8,033 nucleotides of DNA from an uncultured Actinomyces sp. (lineage in GTDB: Bacteria > Actinomycetota > Actinomycetes > Actinomycetales > Actinomycetaceae): positions 1 to 8,033 of the forward strand of contig CALHID010000208.1 of NCBI GenBank assembly GCA_938030835.1, read 5' to 3'. The notes under the pieces were generated by a model. That model was given only the letters and a program-made list of their open reading frames with translations, ran no database searches and was not told the origin of the DNA. Positions 7,052 through 8,033 of this stretch are shown here, one piece after another. Each line of letters opens with the position of its first letter. The stretch's first letter is position 1. The translations under genes were made by a program, and so were the position numbers.

Positions 7052-7594
7052 ATGTATCTTCCACAGCGCTTACCGGGCCAAGAATGGCTGGGCGTTGTTA
7101 TTGCCCTGCCTGAACCATGGGTGAGCGTTCTTACCGATATCCGCGTGAGCCTTGGGGATGATCAGGGCACGAAAGTGCCCGCGCACATCACGATTCTTCC
7201 GCCAACAGCGGTGGATATGGAACGTCGCGAGGAAGTAATCGAACACCTTCGCGGCGTCGCTCAGCGTTACACACCTTTCCGCGTCACCCTGGGAGACACC
7301 GGCACTTTCCGTCCCGTTTCTCCCGTGGTTTACCTTTCCCTTGCCGAGGGCGAGCGCGAGTGCACGATGTTGGCCGAAGATATTCGCTCGGGTCCCTTGG
7401 ATGCGCCCGCGCGCTTCCCCTATCACGCTCACGTGACCCTGGCGCAGGGTGTCTCCGACGCGCTCCTTGATCGCGCGATGAGTTTGGGACCCTGCGACGA
7501 GGCCTCGTGGATGGTTCCCGGATTCCGCTTAGATCGTGTGGATGAGAACGGCGTCTACTCCTCCATGGCCCTCTTTGATTTCGAGAGCGCCTGA
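7052..7594 (+). CDS. 2H phosphoesterase, 2'-5' RNA ligase family protein
   Basis: A predicted 180-residue cytoplasmic protein with the two HxT motifs that define 2H phosphoesterases: HIT (His45, Thr47) in VPAHITILPPT and HVT (His127, Thr129) in YHAHVTLAQG. The spacing of about 82 residues fits one bilobed domain. Family members hydrolyse 2',3'-cyclic phosphates or act on 2'-5' linkages in RNA or nucleotides; the substrate here cannot be told from sequence. The ATG at 7052 is chosen because AGG (7042-7044) lies 7 nt upstream and the protein then begins with YLPQRLPGQEWLGVVIALPEP, where the first beta strand should be. Upstream in-frame ATGs (6986, 7016) lack ribosome sites and would add a non-conserved-looking extension. 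It diverges from galK and converges on exonuclease III, ending 4 bp from that gene's stop. Confidence 0.88.
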   Translation: MYLPQRLPGQEWLGVVIALPEPWVSVLTDIRVSLGDDQGTKVPAHITILPPTAVDMERREEVIEHLRGVAQRYTPFRVTLGDTGTFRPVSPVVYLSLAEGERECTMLAEDIRSGPLDAPARFPYHAHVTLAQGVSDALLDRAMSLGPCDEASWMVPGFRLDRVDENGVYSSMALFDFESA

Positions 7595-7598
7595 GTTC

Positions 7599-8033
7599 TT
7601 AGAGTTCGTAGCTCACCGAAAGCGGGGCGTGGTCGCTCCACCGTTCCTCGTACGAGGCCGCGCGGCCGATTGAAAAAGACTGAGCCTTTGCAGCCAGCGC
7701 GGGTGTTGCGAACTGGTAATCGATACGCCAACCGGTGTCATTGGTAAATGCCTGACCGCGCTGGGACCACCAGGTGTAAGGTCCCTGAACATCTCCGGCA
7801 AGGTCGCGCATGACGTCATGCCACCCCGCATCAAGCCACTGATCCAGGAATGCAATTTCCTCATCGAGTACGCCCGCACGCTTATTGTGGTTCGAGGTCC
7901 AATTCTTAATATCGGACCTGGTGCGAACGATATTGAAATCTCCAGCCACAACGGTTCCCAAGACGTCCGCAGAACCTGCTTCGGCCTCGGAAAGAAGCTC
8001 CCCCATGCGCTGACCAATGCGCGGAAGGTGAGC
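7599..8033 (-). CDS. xth: Exonuclease III (AP endonuclease), C-terminal part, cut by window edge
   Basis: This enzyme removes nucleotides from 3' ends of duplex DNA and incises at abasic sites in base excision repair. The last 144 residues are present; full proteins are about 260-280 residues, so the first half lies beyond the window. Visible catalytic motifs of the exonuclease-endonuclease-phosphatase fold are GDFNIVRTRSDIKNW (Asp and Asn of the active site), GWRIDYQFATPAL (Asp matching E. coli Asp229) and ERWSDHAPL (the Asp-His pair matching E. coli Asp258-His259). An internal ATG at 8004-8006 is not the start, because the frame stays open to the window edge with family-like sequence (HLPRIGQRMGELL). 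The stop TAA is at 7599-7601. The exoA/xthA naming varies among actinobacteria. The family call is secure. Confidence 0.93.
   Translation of the reverse strand, partial: AHLPRIGQRMGELLSEAEAGSADVLGTVVAGDFNIVRTRSDIKNWTSNHNKRAGVLDEEIAFLDQWLDAGWHDVMRDLAGDVQGPYTWWSQRGQAFTNDTGWRIDYQFATPALAAKAQSFSIGRAASYEERWSDHAPLSVSYEL

Noticed and set aside
7593..7607. Direct repeat GAGTTC-TTA-GAGTTC across the two convergent stop codons
   Set aside because: Only 6 bp per copy, not an inverted repeat, and explained by chance next to Glu/Leu codons and stops.
7613..8017. 134-codon minus-strand open frame overlapping exonuclease III in another frame
   Set aside because: The overlapping frame carries intact exonuclease III motifs (GDFN, RIDYQ, SDHAP); this one has none.
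1..8033. Search for a novel defence, mobile or CRISPR-like system
   Set aside because: Every long reading frame with family-like sequence is a housekeeping or metabolic gene. I found no repeats with spacers, no terminal inverted repeats, no recombinase and no unknown multi-gene cassette.

Overview
The window looks like core chromosome of a moderately GC-rich actinobacterium. I place it in or near Actinomycetaceae, but that is an inference. The reasons are the order pth-mfd-SurA-like lipoprotein-eno, the actinobacterial flavour of the proteins (an NPRYG motif in the lipoprotein, GWRIDYQ in exonuclease III), and frequent GTG starts. I see no transposase, integrase, phage gene, tRNA, rRNA or CRISPR array. 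No part of the window looks like a new defence or mobile system.

Layout, left to right. 1-480 (minus) is the first 160 codons of enolase, cut by the window edge. 481-702 holds a likely eno promoter and a perfect 13-bp hairpin, probably the terminator of the gene upstream. 703-1278 (minus) is a small lipoprotein with a SurA-N-like chaperone domain. 1333-4965 (minus) is mfd, the transcription-repair coupling factor. 4966-5574 (minus) is pth, peptidyl-tRNA hydrolase, whose stop codon directly abuts the mfd start. 5583-5628 is a strong hairpin specific to the minus-strand RNA, in the gap between galK and pth. 5655-6893 (minus) is galK, galactokinase. 6894-7051 is a divergent intergenic region. 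7052-7594 (plus) is a 2H phosphoesterase (2'-5' RNA ligase family). 7599-8033 (minus) is the C-terminal half of exonuclease III, convergent with the previous gene and running off the window.

How the genes fit together. pth and mfd are almost certainly co-transcribed and translationally coupled. One recycles stalled peptidyl-tRNA and the other clears stalled RNA polymerase. The lipoprotein follows 54 bp behind mfd and may read through from it or use its own weak promoter. The 639-668 hairpin then separates this group from enolase. galK lies upstream of pth in the same direction without any other Leloir-pathway gene in view, and the hairpin probably insulates it from pth. The main points for a second look are the hairpin in front of pth, which also contains the only good Shine-Dalgarno-like sequence there, the isolated galK, and the 4-bp gap between two convergent genes.
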